From JBBRHF01 sp038223055 (GTDB lineage Bacteria > Actinomycetota > Actinomycetes > JACCUZ01): 34,405 nt of DNA. This document shows, piece by piece, positions 23,612 to 30,655 of the stretch. Every line of letters begins with the position of its first letter. The stretch's first letter is position 1. The stretch covers positions 1 through 34,405 of the forward strand of contig JBBRHF010000018.1 in the NCBI GenBank assembly GCA_038223055.1, in the 5' to 3' direction. A program made the position numbers and the translations under genes. The notes beneath the pieces were generated by a model. That model was not told the origin of the DNA. It was given only the letters and a program-made list of their open reading frames with translations, and searched no databases.

Positions 23612-24961
23612 ATGCGTGACGTCCGAGATCCCGTGGTCGCCGCCGCCCTCGCCCAGCTCGACCGGGAGGATCCCGCGCTGGCGAAGCAGGCCGACGCGGC
23701 CCTCAACGCCCTCACCTGGGACGAGGGTCTGGCCACGATCACCCAGATGCGGCTGCAGGAGTGGCTGTGGTACGGCTTGCCGGTCAAGTTCTGGACCGAC
23801 CTAGCCGAGTGGGTGCAGATCGCCACGGCGCTGGGCCGGCTGCTCGACCTGGTCGAGCTTCCCCGCTACGGCGCCCTGTGCCGCGGGGCCACGACCCACG
23901 ATGTTCTGGCCGCCTACGAACGGGACGAGGCGCACGGGCGCGCCGCGTTCCGCAAGGCCATGAACGCTTCCGGGATCTCGCCTCCCGACGTCCCCGAGCT
24001 GCGCTGGAGCGCCATCATGGGGGTCGAGGAGGTCCAGGCCCACGAGGCGGTGTCCGGCGTGCTGGAGATGGCGATCGAAGCGGGCGAGATCCGCCCGGGC
24101 ACCCGCGGCTGGCGGGGACGACAGCAGGCGGTCGTCCGGCGGGCGCTGCTGCTGGCTCGACCCGACCTGGCGGCCGGCTGCTGGCTGGACCAGGTGCATG
24201 AGGAACGGGTCGAGCGATGGTTGACCTCCCGGGGCGAGTCCCGGCGGGAGCTGCTGGGCCGCGTCCGCGACGCGGTGACGGGGCCCAAGGTTCCGGTGCC
24301 CGACGACGTCGCCCAGCACGTGGCGCCGGTGCGCTGGTTGCTGGAACGAGCGGAAACCGGGCTGGATCTGACCGCGACCAACCGGCTGCGTCCCGCCACA
24401 GTGGCCGAGCTGGCCCGCGGGTTCGGGTGGTCCCTCGAGGTCGGCACGCGGCAGACCGAAGGCGACGTCTGGGAGGTTGTCGCCGTACGCCACCTGGCCC
24501 GGCGGGTCGGTGCCCTGCGCCGGTCCGGTCGGCGGCTCGTGCTCACGACCGCCGGCCGGCGGCTGCTCGCGGACGAGAGTGGCCTGTGGCAGGCCCTATG
24601 CGGCGGGCTGCTGGACGACAGCGGGTTCCCGGCCGCAGCCGGCGAGATCGCGCTGGTCGTCCTGCTCGAGGGCGAGGCGGACACCGACGACGAGCTCTCG
24701 GAAGCGGTCGCCGCGCGGATTGTCGAGGAGAACTGGACCGGCCAGAGCTCCGGCGCCCGGCCGGGGCGCCGCGCCGCGCTGCAAGGCCTGAGCGATCTGC
24801 GCTGGGGGCTCGAAGTCCTGCGGCTGGTCGACCGGCCGCCGGGGGCGACATGGTGGGACTCGCCGACATGGCGGCTGAATGCGGCCGGTCGTGCCGCCGC
24901 GCTGGTCGCGCTGCAGGCCCGGGCACTGCGGCCCCGACGCTCGATCTGGGAGAGCCGCTGA
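23612..24961 (+). CDS. Protein of unknown function (possible relative of pRiA4b ORF-3 family C-terminal regions)
   Basis: I do not firmly recognise this protein of 449 residues from ATG 23612; an upstream TTG at 23546 is less likely. Visible features are an acidic, mostly helical N-terminal half with QMRLQEWLWYGLPVKFW and ATTHDVLAAYERDEAHGRAAFRKAM. A second half repeats the pattern PVRWLLERAETGLDLTATNRLRPATVAELA then HLARRVGALRRSGRRLVLTTAGRRLLAD. That pattern resembles the winged-helix-like tail of some actinobacterial pRiA4b ORF-3-type proteins. It has no signal peptide or membrane segment. An inverted repeat, TGCGCC-CGGGC-GGCGCA, lies 80 bp downstream. Confidence 0.7.
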   Translation: MRDVRDPVVAAALAQLDREDPALAKQADAALNALTWDEGLATITQMRLQEWLWYGLPVKFWTDLAEWVQIATALGRLLDLVELPRYGALCRGATTHDVLAAYERDEAHGRAAFRKAMNASGISPPDVPELRWSAIMGVEEVQAHEAVSGVLEMAIEAGEIRPGTRGWRGRQQAVVRRALLLARPDLAAGCWLDQVHEERVERWLTSRGESRRELLGRVRDAVTGPKVPVPDDVAQHVAPVRWLLERAETGLDLTATNRLRPATVAELARGFGWSLEVGTRQTEGDVWEVVAVRHLARRVGALRRSGRRLVLTTAGRRLLADESGLWQALCGGLLDDSGFPAAAGEIALVVLLEGEADTDDELSEAVAARIVEENWTGQSSGARPGRRAALQGLSDLRWGLEVLRLVDRPPGATWWDSPTWRLNAAGRAAALVALQARALRPRRSIWESR

Positions 24962-25041
24962 TCGCCGTCTTCACCCCGGGCCGGTCCGGGTAGATCCGGC
25001 GCCCTGCACATGCTGGCCCCGCTCACAATGCGAGCAGTCGT

Positions 25042-25058
25042 TGCGCCCGGGCGGCGCA
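25042..25058. terminator. GC-rich inverted repeat, possible terminator
   Basis: The 6-bp arms TGCGCC and GGCGCA flank a CGGGC loop, downstream of the unknown gene. It has no T tract, so intrinsic termination is uncertain; an operator for the short ORF start at 25,110 is an alternative. Confidence 0.3.
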
Positions 25059-25142
25059 CCTGTCGATGACGGTCGCCGTTCGCGCCCCGACCGACCCAGG
25101 AGACCCGCCATGTCGACACCGACACCTACCTGCAACTTCATG

Positions 25143-25901
25143 TCACAGCCCGCCCGCGATCCGCAGGACGGCGCCGGAGACGTAGCCCGCTTGCGGGCCG
25201 AGCAACCAGGCGATCGCGGGAGCTATCTCGTCCACCTCGCCGGCGCGGCCCCACGGGACACGGGTCGCGGCCCGGTCGGCGCGACCGGGGTCGCCTGCGG
25301 CGGCATGGATGCCGGTGCGCACGATGCCCGGGGCGACGGCGTTGACCCTGATGCCGTCGTCGGCCAGTTCCTTGGCCAGCCCCATCGTCAGGGCGTCGAC
25401 GGCCGCCTTGGCCGCCGCGTAGTGCACATACTCGTGCGGGGAGCCCAACGTGGCAGCGGCGGAGGACACGTTGACGATCGCGCCGCCGCGTCCACCTCGG
25501 TGACATGACATCACCCGAACGGCCTGGCGAGCGCACAGGACGACGCCCAGGAAGTTGACGTCGATGACCCGCCGGATGACCTCGATGCTGGTGTCGGCGA
25601 GGTCGCCGACGTGAGCGGTGATTCCCGCGTTGTTCACCAATCCGGTCACCATGCCCAGCTGCTCGGCGGCTGCGCGGAACAACCCCTCGACATCGGTGTC
25701 GCTGGTGACGTCGGCCCGGATCGCGATGCACCTGACCCCCAGCTCGGCCGCTTTCGCGGTGACTGCTCGGGCGCCACCCTCGTTCTCGCGGTAGGTGATC
25801 GCCAGGTCGTGACCCGCGCGAGCGAGGTGGACCGCGGTCGCCGCCCCGATCCCCTGACTCCCCCCGGTGACGATCGTCACCGGCCGCTCGCTGGTGTCCA
25901 T
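25143..25901 (-). CDS. SDR-family NAD(P)-dependent oxidoreductase
   Basis: This 252-residue classical short-chain dehydrogenase/reductase has the coenzyme motif TGGSQGIG (12-19), then GLVNNAGITAHVGDL, catalytic Ser in NVSSAAATLG and the YAAAK motif, and ends with YVSGAVLRIAGGL. The arrangement resembles 3-ketoacyl-ACP-reductase-like SDRs, but the substrate is not predictable. The ATG follows a weak GGGCGG. It lies 25 bp downstream of the tetR gene on the same strand, so the two are probably co-transcribed. Confidence 0.88.
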   Translation of the reverse strand: MDTSERPVTIVTGGSQGIGAATAVHLARAGHDLAITYRENEGGARAVTAKAAELGVRCIAIRADVTSDTDVEGLFRAAAEQLGMVTGLVNNAGITAHVGDLADTSIEVIRRVIDVNFLGVVLCARQAVRVMSCHRGGRGGAIVNVSSAAATLGSPHEYVHYAAAKAAVDALTMGLAKELADDGIRVNAVAPGIVRTGIHAAAGDPGRADRAATRVPWGRAGEVDEIAPAIAWLLGPQAGYVSGAVLRIAGGL

Positions 25902-25926
25902 CCGCCCATCTTGGCGTCCGGCGCGA

Positions 25927-26730
25927 TCAGGCGGGGCCGCGGTAGGCACGCCGCCCGGCGTCGGCGTCGAACGCGCCGCGCGGTCCGCCGTCTCGTCGAA
26001 GATGCGCCAGGCCGGGGTGGGCATGTCCTGCATGCCCTGCTTCGGCATCGGGGGGTTCGAGTGGACGAGGCCGAACGGGTGATGGTGACCCGGCATGGGA
26101 GACCTCGATCCCCGCGAGCAGCCAGCGCAGTCCGCCGGTGAAGTTCTCGACCAGCGCCTTGGGCACCGGGCGCTGGGCCTCGAATTCGGTCGAGCCCGGC
26201 TCGGTCGAGCCCGGCTCGGTCGAGCCGGCCTCGGGGGAGCCGGGCACGAACGGAAGGCCCGCCGTGAAGGCAGCGAACCCGATCGTGTAGACCACAAGCA
26301 CCCGCAGCGCGTCGATGGCTGCCGGTCCGGACACGCCGAGCCGCGCCAGCAGCGGCACCATGGCGTCGCCGAGCCGCTGGGCACGGGGGCCGCGGGCGCC
26401 CTGGCGAGCCAGGTAGAGCGGGACGAGGTCCGGATGCTCAAGCAGCACCTCGTACGTCGAGACGAGCAACGCGTGCAGCCCGGCGCTCGGGTCAGCCCCG
26501 TCGGGCGCGGGCACGCGGACGTCGGCCAGCACGTCGTCGAGCAGGTCGTCGAGCAGGGCGGCCTTGCTGGACACGTGGCTGTAGAGCGCGTTCGGGGCCA
26601 CGCCGAGTCGCCCGGCCACCGCGCGCATCGTGACGCCCGCCAGGCCCCGCTCGGACAGCAGGCCGCGCGAGGCAACCAGGACGGCGCCGCGGTCGAGGCC
26701 GGCCCGCTGGCCGGGGGTTCGAGGAAGCAC
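25927..26730 (-). CDS. TetR-family transcriptional regulator
   Basis: The N-terminal helix-turn-helix is clear (about 10-60: LDRGAVLVASRGLLSERGLAG, VTMRAVAGRLGVAPNALYSHVSSKAALLDDLLDD), followed by a ligand-binding domain with VLLEHPDLVPLYLARQ. The start is taken as GTG 26730, because a -10 within the palindrome lies 6 nt before it; a TTG 15 bp upstream would fall inside the operator. A 15-bp repeat inserts GSTEP copies in the ligand domain. The last 60 residues are low-complexity (PSPVRPRPLEPP, then Gly/His/Ala-rich), a tail not typical for the family, perhaps from loss of the original stop. Ligand unknown. Confidence 0.85.
   Translation of the reverse strand: MLPRTPGQRAGLDRGAVLVASRGLLSERGLAGVTMRAVAGRLGVAPNALYSHVSSKAALLDDLLDDVLADVRVPAPDGADPSAGLHALLVSTYEVLLEHPDLVPLYLARQGARGPRAQRLGDAMVPLLARLGVSGPAAIDALRVLVVYTIGFAAFTAGLPFVPGSPEAGSTEPGSTEPGSTEFEAQRPVPKALVENFTGGLRWLLAGIEVSHAGSPSPVRPRPLEPPDAEAGHAGHAHPGLAHLRRDGGPRGAFDADAGRRAYRGPA
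26187..26231 (-). repeat. 15-bp in-frame tandem repeat inside tetR, 3 copies
   Basis: The plus-strand unit CGGTCGAGCCCGGCT is perfect at 26187 and 26202 and diverged at 26217. It encodes the GSTEP repeats in the ligand-binding domain. Confidence 0.93.
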
Positions 26731-26736
26731 GTGTCC

Positions 26737-26753
26737 ACTGTACAACGTACAGT
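26737..26753. promoter_or_regulatory. Perfect palindromic TetR operator carrying both divergent -10 elements
   Basis: ACTGTAC-AAC-GTACAGT has perfect 7-bp arms. Each arm is a TACAGT hexamer (TANNNT) on one strand. The minus-strand hexamer is 6 nt from the tetR GTG, and the plus-strand one (26748-26753) points to the small ORF at 26799. A repressor bound here would block both promoters. Confidence 0.65.
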
Positions 26754-26759
26754 TAGATG

Positions 26760-26770
26760 GTACGGCGTAC
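26760..26770. promoter_or_regulatory. Second, shorter GTAC-N3-GTAC operator half
   Basis: GTAC-GGC-GTAC repeats the core of the palindrome 20 bp away (centre to centre), about two helical turns, which favours cooperative TetR binding. It covers the expected transcription start of the rightward gene. Confidence 0.5.
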
Positions 26771-26798
26771 AGCGCACCCGCTCTCGGAGGAGATCCCG

Positions 26799-26918
26799 AT
26801 GACGACCCGAGCTCACCGACGACCAGGAGGGCTTTTTGCGGCCGGCGCCCAGACGTCGGCCGCGGCCGAGGTCGACCGTCTCGCGGTGGCCTGGCTGTGT
26901 CAGCGCCTGGTCATGTGA
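26799..26918 (+). CDS. 39-residue small ORF between the TetR operator and the winged-helix gene
   Basis: ATG 26799 is preceded by a perfect Shine-Dalgarno (GGAGGAG, 26786-26792, spacing 6), the best in this region. It encodes a 39-residue peptide starting MTTRAHRRPGGLF and ending DRLAVAWLCQRLVM. Its TGA at 26916-26918 overlaps the GTG of the next gene (ATGTGA). I recognise no family. It may be a leader peptide that couples translation to the next gene, or the remains of a longer TetR-controlled gene. Coding evidence is the ribosome-binding site and the overlap only. Confidence 0.5.
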   Translation: MTTRAHRRPGGLFAAGAQTSAAAEVDRLAVAWLCQRLVM

Positions 26919-28042
26919 CGGGGACCACGACGATGGGGACGAACACGACGCCGGGGCCAGCGACGACGGGAACCACGACGAGAACCACCCCTCGCGAGAT
27001 CGCGTTGCTCCGGCTCGCGGCGCAACGCCTCGCCGGAGCCGGAGCGGCCCGTCCGGTCGACACGGTCCGGTGGCTGGCCGCCATGCAGGCACAGGACCCT
27101 GCCGGGGTGCAGACGTCGGTGGCATTGCGCACCGCCTGCGGCACCCGGGCCGCCGTCGAGGCCGCATTCGACGCGGGCGAGATCGTCACGTCGTGGCCGA
27201 TGCGGGGCACCCTGCACCTCGTCGCGGCCGAGGACCTGCCCTGGATGCTGGGGCTCATGGCTCCACGCGTGGTGGCCGGCACCGCCGCCCGCCGCGCGCA
27301 GCTCGGCCTGGACGAACGCCAGATCGACCGGGCTCGAACGATCGCCCGCGCCGAACTTGAGGGCGGCCGGGGGTTGCCCCGAGCCGACCTGATCGCCCGC
27401 TGGGACGAGGGCGGCCTGACCGCGGCCGGTCCCCGGGGCTACCACCTGCTGGGACACCTCGCGCAGACGGGTGAGCTGTGCTTCGGCCCAACCCGCGACG
27501 GCGACCGTCTCGTCGTCCTCGTCGAGGAATGGATACCGCGTCCCCGCCGGCTCGACCGGGACGAGAGCCTCGGCGAGCTGGCCACCCGATACTTCCGCAG
27601 CCACGGGCCGGCGACGGTGGCCGACTTCACCCGGTGGACCAAGCTCGTCGCCGCCGACGTACGCATGGGGCTTGCCCTTGCCCGGCCGGTGTTGGCCAGC
27701 GTCGCGGTCGACGGCATTGAGCACCTGATGGACCCGGGGACACCCGACCGGCTCGCGGCCTGCCGTCGGCAGGCGCGCGGGGTGTTCCTGCTGCCGGGAT
27801 TCGACGAGTTCATGCTGGGCTACGGCGACCGCCGGGCCGCACTGCCCGCGGAGTTCGCCGACCTCATCGTCCCCGGCGGCAACGGCGTCTTCCGCCCGAC
27901 CGTGGTCAGCGGCGGCCAGGTCGTCGGGACGTGGCGGCACGCGGGCCGCGGGACGAAGCGCAGCCTGGCCGCGACCCCGTTCCAGTCCTTCACCACATCG
28001 GTGCAGCGGGCCCTCCCCCGCCGCTACGCCGCCCTGCCCTGA
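26915..28042 (+). CDS. Winged-helix DNA-binding (HTH_42, AlkZ/YcaQ-like) protein
   Basis: This 375-residue protein of the HTH_42 superfamily includes the DNA glycosylases AlkZ and YcaQ that unhook alkylated or crosslinked DNA. Visible family features are REIALLRLAAQRLAG, DTVRWLAAMQAQDPAGVQTSVALRT, EIVTSWPMRGTLHLVAAEDLPWML, YHLLGHLAQTGELCFGPT, YFRSHGPATVADFTRW and GVFLLPGFDEFMLGYGDR. Q58-A59-Q60 could be the catalytic QxQ pair described for AlkZ-type enzymes. GTG 26915 overlaps the small ORF's stop; ATG 26933 is an alternative. The first 25 residues are Thr/Gly-rich and not conserved. Control by the divergent TetR is inferred. Confidence 0.8.
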   Translation: MTGTTTMGTNTTPGPATTGTTTRTTPREIALLRLAAQRLAGAGAARPVDTVRWLAAMQAQDPAGVQTSVALRTACGTRAAVEAAFDAGEIVTSWPMRGTLHLVAAEDLPWMLGLMAPRVVAGTAARRAQLGLDERQIDRARTIARAELEGGRGLPRADLIARWDEGGLTAAGPRGYHLLGHLAQTGELCFGPTRDGDRLVVLVEEWIPRPRRLDRDESLGELATRYFRSHGPATVADFTRWTKLVAADVRMGLALARPVLASVAVDGIEHLMDPGTPDRLAACRRQARGVFLLPGFDEFMLGYGDRRAALPAEFADLIVPGGNGVFRPTVVSGGQVVGTWRHAGRGTKRSLAATPFQSFTTSVQRALPRRYAALP

Positions 28043-28154
28043 CTCGTCTGCCGATGGGGAGGCTGCGACAACCGTCGAATTCCCGCCGAGCGGCCGTGAG
28101 GACCACCATCATGCTCAGGAGACGCTCGGCCCGCACCGCTACCGCGGCCCCGCC

Positions 28155-28617
28155 ATGGTGCTGGTGCTGATTGCTCTGAGTGGGTTCGCGTTCTGGGCCT
28201 CCGACGCCACCCGTCGTGCGATACGTCGAGCCGTCGACGCCAGCAACCTGTCCGCCGACCATGCCGACGCGAGTTCTGCGGTCGGCTACCAGCCTGAGTC
28301 AGCTCAAGACACTGCCGGTCAGCGAGCTCAAGATCGACCGGTCGTTCGTCATGACCATGATGCGCGACCGCAGCGACGCCCTCATCGTGCACAGCGTGGT
28401 CGACCTCGGCCACAATCTCGGACTCACGCTGGTCGCCGAGGGCGTCGAGACGGCAGCGGCCCTGCACGCCCTTGGCGCCCTCGGGTGTGACGTGGCGCAG
28501 GGCTACCACCTGTCCCGGCCGCTCACTGTCGACGCCTTCGACCTGTGGTGCGCGGGACGGCGAATCGACCCGGCGGCGAGAGCCGTCCAACAGGTGCCGG
28601 TGACACTCCAAACCTGA
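28155..28617 (+). pseudogene. Collapsed GGDEF-EAL gene: N-terminal membrane segment joined to the C-terminal half of EAL
   Basis: From ATG 28155 the first frame reads MVLVLIALSGFAFWAS, a membrane helix, then ATRRAIRRAVDASNLSADHADASSAV. That is the usual start of actinobacterial membrane-bound diguanylate cyclases. At about 28280-28300 the sequence jumps, with a frame change, to SLSQLKTLPVSELKIDRSFVM, then IVHSVVDLGHNLGLTLVAEGVET and LGCDVAQGYHLSRPL, the second half of an EAL domain ending at TGA 28615-28617. The whole GGDEF domain and first half of EAL are gone. It cannot make or break c-di-GMP and is read as a deletion relic. Confidence 0.75.
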
Positions 28618-28644
28618 GCGGTGCAGCCGTGAGAGGGTCCTCCC

Positions 28645-29436
28645 ATGGCATCCCTCACCGAGGCAGCCCCCGCCCTGGCCGCACAGCCGCCAGCCGATCT
28701 GTCCGGTCGCCGCGCCCTCGTCACCGGAGGGGGCAGCGGCATCGGCGCGGCCTGCGCGCGCCGCCTGTCCCAGGCCGGTGCCAGGGTGACCGTGGCCGAC
28801 CTGAACGGCGCGCGCGCCGAGGCGGTCGCCGAGGAGGTCGGCGGTGAGCCCTGGCAGGTGGACCTCGGGGACACGGCAGCCCTGGCCGAGCTGAACCTGG
28901 ACATCGACATCCTGGTGAACAACGCCGGCTTCCAGCATGTGGCGCCGTTGCAGGAGTTCCCGCCGGAACAGTTCGCGGCCATCCTGGCGCTCATGCTCGA
29001 GTCGCCGTTCCTGCTGATCCGGGCGGTCCTCCCGGCCATGTACGCGCGCGGCTTCGGGCGGATCGTGAACGTGTCCTCGGTCCACGGGTTGCGCGCGTCG
29101 CCGTACAAGTCGGCCTACGTCGCCGCCAAGCACGGACTGGAGGGGCTATCCAAGGTCGCCGCACTGGAGGGTGGCCCGCATGGGGTCACCTCCAACACCG
29201 TGTGCCCCGCCTACGTACGCACGCCGCTGGTCGAGGGCCAGATCGCTAGCCAGGCCGAGGCGCACGGCATCTCGCCGGACGAGGTGGTCGAGCGGGTGAT
29301 GCTCACCGAGCCGGTGATCAAGCGGTTGGTCGAGCCCGCCGAGGTCGCCGAGGTCGTGACCTTCCTGTGCGGGCCGGCCGCGTCGTTCATCACCGGATCG
29401 GCGATCACCGTGGACGGCGGGTGGACCGCTCGGTGA
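28645..29436 (+). CDS. 3-Hydroxybutyrate dehydrogenase-like SDR
   Basis: This 263-residue SDR has TGGGSGIG (27-34), DILVNNAGFQHVAPL, NVSSVHGLRASPYKSAYVAAKHG with the catalytic Ser, Tyr and Lys, and PAYVRTPLVEGQI. It ends ITGSAITVDGGWTAR. The FQHVAPL and HG-SPYKSAY-AAKHG segments are characteristic of D-3-hydroxybutyrate dehydrogenase, which interconverts 3-hydroxybutyrate and acetoacetate with NAD. GAGAGGG lies 7 nt before the ATG. Its stop overlaps the GTG of an alpha/beta hydrolase, so a linked role, perhaps in hydroxybutyrate ester use, is plausible. Substrate not proven. Confidence 0.85.
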   Translation: MASLTEAAPALAAQPPADLSGRRALVTGGGSGIGAACARRLSQAGARVTVADLNGARAEAVAEEVGGEPWQVDLGDTAALAELNLDIDILVNNAGFQHVAPLQEFPPEQFAAILALMLESPFLLIRAVLPAMYARGFGRIVNVSSVHGLRASPYKSAYVAAKHGLEGLSKVAALEGGPHGVTSNTVCPAYVRTPLVEGQIASQAEAHGISPDEVVERVMLTEPVIKRLVEPAEVAEVVTFLCGPAASFITGSAITVDGGWTAR

Positions 29437-30335
29437 CCACGACGTACCGGCAGATGGACGTTTCCGTCTCGGGTGGGTCTTTGCACGCGGGCCGCTGGGG
29501 GCCGGGGGTGCCGGCCGTGCTCGCCGTACACGGCATCACGGCGACCCACGTCGGGTGGTTGGGGGTCGCCGAGCGACTTCCCGGCGTGGGCCTGCTCGCG
29601 CCCGACCTGCGCGGCCGGGGCCGGAGCGCGGACCTGCCTGGCGACGACGGCTTCACCGCGCACGTCGCAGACCTCGTGGCGCTGCTCGACGCCACGCAGT
29701 GCGAACGGGTCGTCGTCATCGGTCACTCCATGGGTGGGTTCGTGGCCGTGCTGCTGGCGGCCATGCACCCGGATCGGGTGTCCCGGCTCGTGCTGATCGA
29801 CGGCGGGCTGCCGCTCGGGCGGCCCGACGATGCCGTCGTTCCGGGCGGGATCGACGCCGCACTCGGCCCGGCCGCCGCCCGCCTGGCCATGACCTTCGAA
29901 AGCCGGGAGGCCTACCGCGAGTTCTGGCGCGCCCACCCCGCCATGGGGTCGCTGTGGGGGCCCGCGGTGCAGGCCTACGTCGACTACGACCTTGTCGGTG
30001 AGCCACCCCTTATGCGCTCGTCCTGCCGCGGGGCAGCCATGCGCACCGACGGCGCGCAGGTCGCCGACCACGCCGCCGCGGCCGCCGCGCTTCGCCGAGT
30101 TGCCGTGCCCATCACGTTCCTGCGGGCCGAGCGCGGGCTGCTCGACGCCCCGCCTCCCCTCTACACCGAGGAAGTCGTTGCGCGGTGGTCAACCGGGAGC
30201 CCGCCGGTCGACGCGCGCACGGTCCCCGACAGCAACCACTACTCCGTCCTGCTTGGCGCTCGGGGCGCGGCAGCGATCAGCGAGGCCGTCACCGCGGCCG
30301 TCGCGGCAACGGCGGCGCCGGACATTGGGGTGTGA
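29433..30335 (+). CDS. Alpha/beta-hydrolase fold protein
   Basis: This is a 300-residue cytoplasmic hydrolase. The oxyanion motif is LAVHGITATHVGW, the strand-5 nucleophile elbow GHSMGG, the nearby DLRGRGRS is typical of the fold, and the catalytic His is in PDSNHYSVLL near the end. GTG 29433 overlaps the dehydrogenase stop (GTGA), showing coupled translation. The substrate is unknown; a 3-hydroxybutyrate ester or oligomer is a guess from the neighbour. A 9-bp repeat begins 10 bp after its stop. Confidence 0.85.
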   Translation: MTTTYRQMDVSVSGGSLHAGRWGPGVPAVLAVHGITATHVGWLGVAERLPGVGLLAPDLRGRGRSADLPGDDGFTAHVADLVALLDATQCERVVVIGHSMGGFVAVLLAAMHPDRVSRLVLIDGGLPLGRPDDAVVPGGIDAALGPAAARLAMTFESREAYREFWRAHPAMGSLWGPAVQAYVDYDLVGEPPLMRSSCRGAAMRTDGAQVADHAAAAAALRRVAVPITFLRAERGLLDAPPPLYTEEVVARWSTGSPPVDARTVPDSNHYSVLLGARGAAAISEAVTAAVAATAAPDIGV

Positions 30336-30345
30336 GGCGCGGCTG

Positions 30346-30387
30346 TCCTGGTGGTCCTGGTGGTCCCGGCGGTAGCGGCGGTCCGGG
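30346..30387. repeat. 9-bp tandem repeat, about 4.5 copies (intergenic)
   Basis: The unit TCCTGGTGG at 30346 and 30355 is followed by TCCCGGCGG, TAGCGGCGG and a partial TCCGGG. It reads as Gly-Gly-Pro on the plus strand and Pro-Pro-Gly on the minus strand, but lies outside any supported gene. Confidence 0.85.
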
Positions 30388-30409
30388 CTGCCCCGGCTGC
30401 GGATCGCGG

Positions 30410-30650
30410 GTGACGCCGACAGCACCTTCCACGACCTTGGTCCGCGCCGTGGTCATCACCAGGTCGAGCGCCCGCTTTCCGTCCTTGGTTCCGGTGCAGA
30501 CGAACGTGGTCTCGGGCGTCAGCGGAAAGTATCGGTTGGTGACGTTGGGGCCGGACGTCGCGCGCTCGATCAGCGGGCGGTATTTCCGGCCGGGGCCGAA
30601 CCGCGGCAACGGGCACTGGATCGTTGGATTTCTTGCAATCCGCGACACTG
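30410..30650 (-). pseudogene. Truncated N-terminal fragment of a secreted/lipoprotein-like protein
   Basis: On the minus strand an uninterrupted frame contains VTNRYFPLTPETTFVCTG then TKDGKRALDLVMTTARTKVVEG. It resembles the start of an actinobacterial family with the pattern NPYFPL-PGT-WVYEG and VTVT-RTK-I-GV. After VTRD the similarity stops and the frame runs into the Pro/Gly repeat and the antisense of the hydrolase. No signal peptide or clear start codon remains. I read it as a relic between two plus-strand genes. Exact ends are uncertain. Confidence 0.45.
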
Positions 30651-30655
30651 ATGAC

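Noticed and set aside
30340..30420. Collagen-like Gly-Pro-Gly coding sequence
   Set aside because: It has no start, no ribosome-binding site and only about five triplets; it is the translation of the 9-bp intergenic array.
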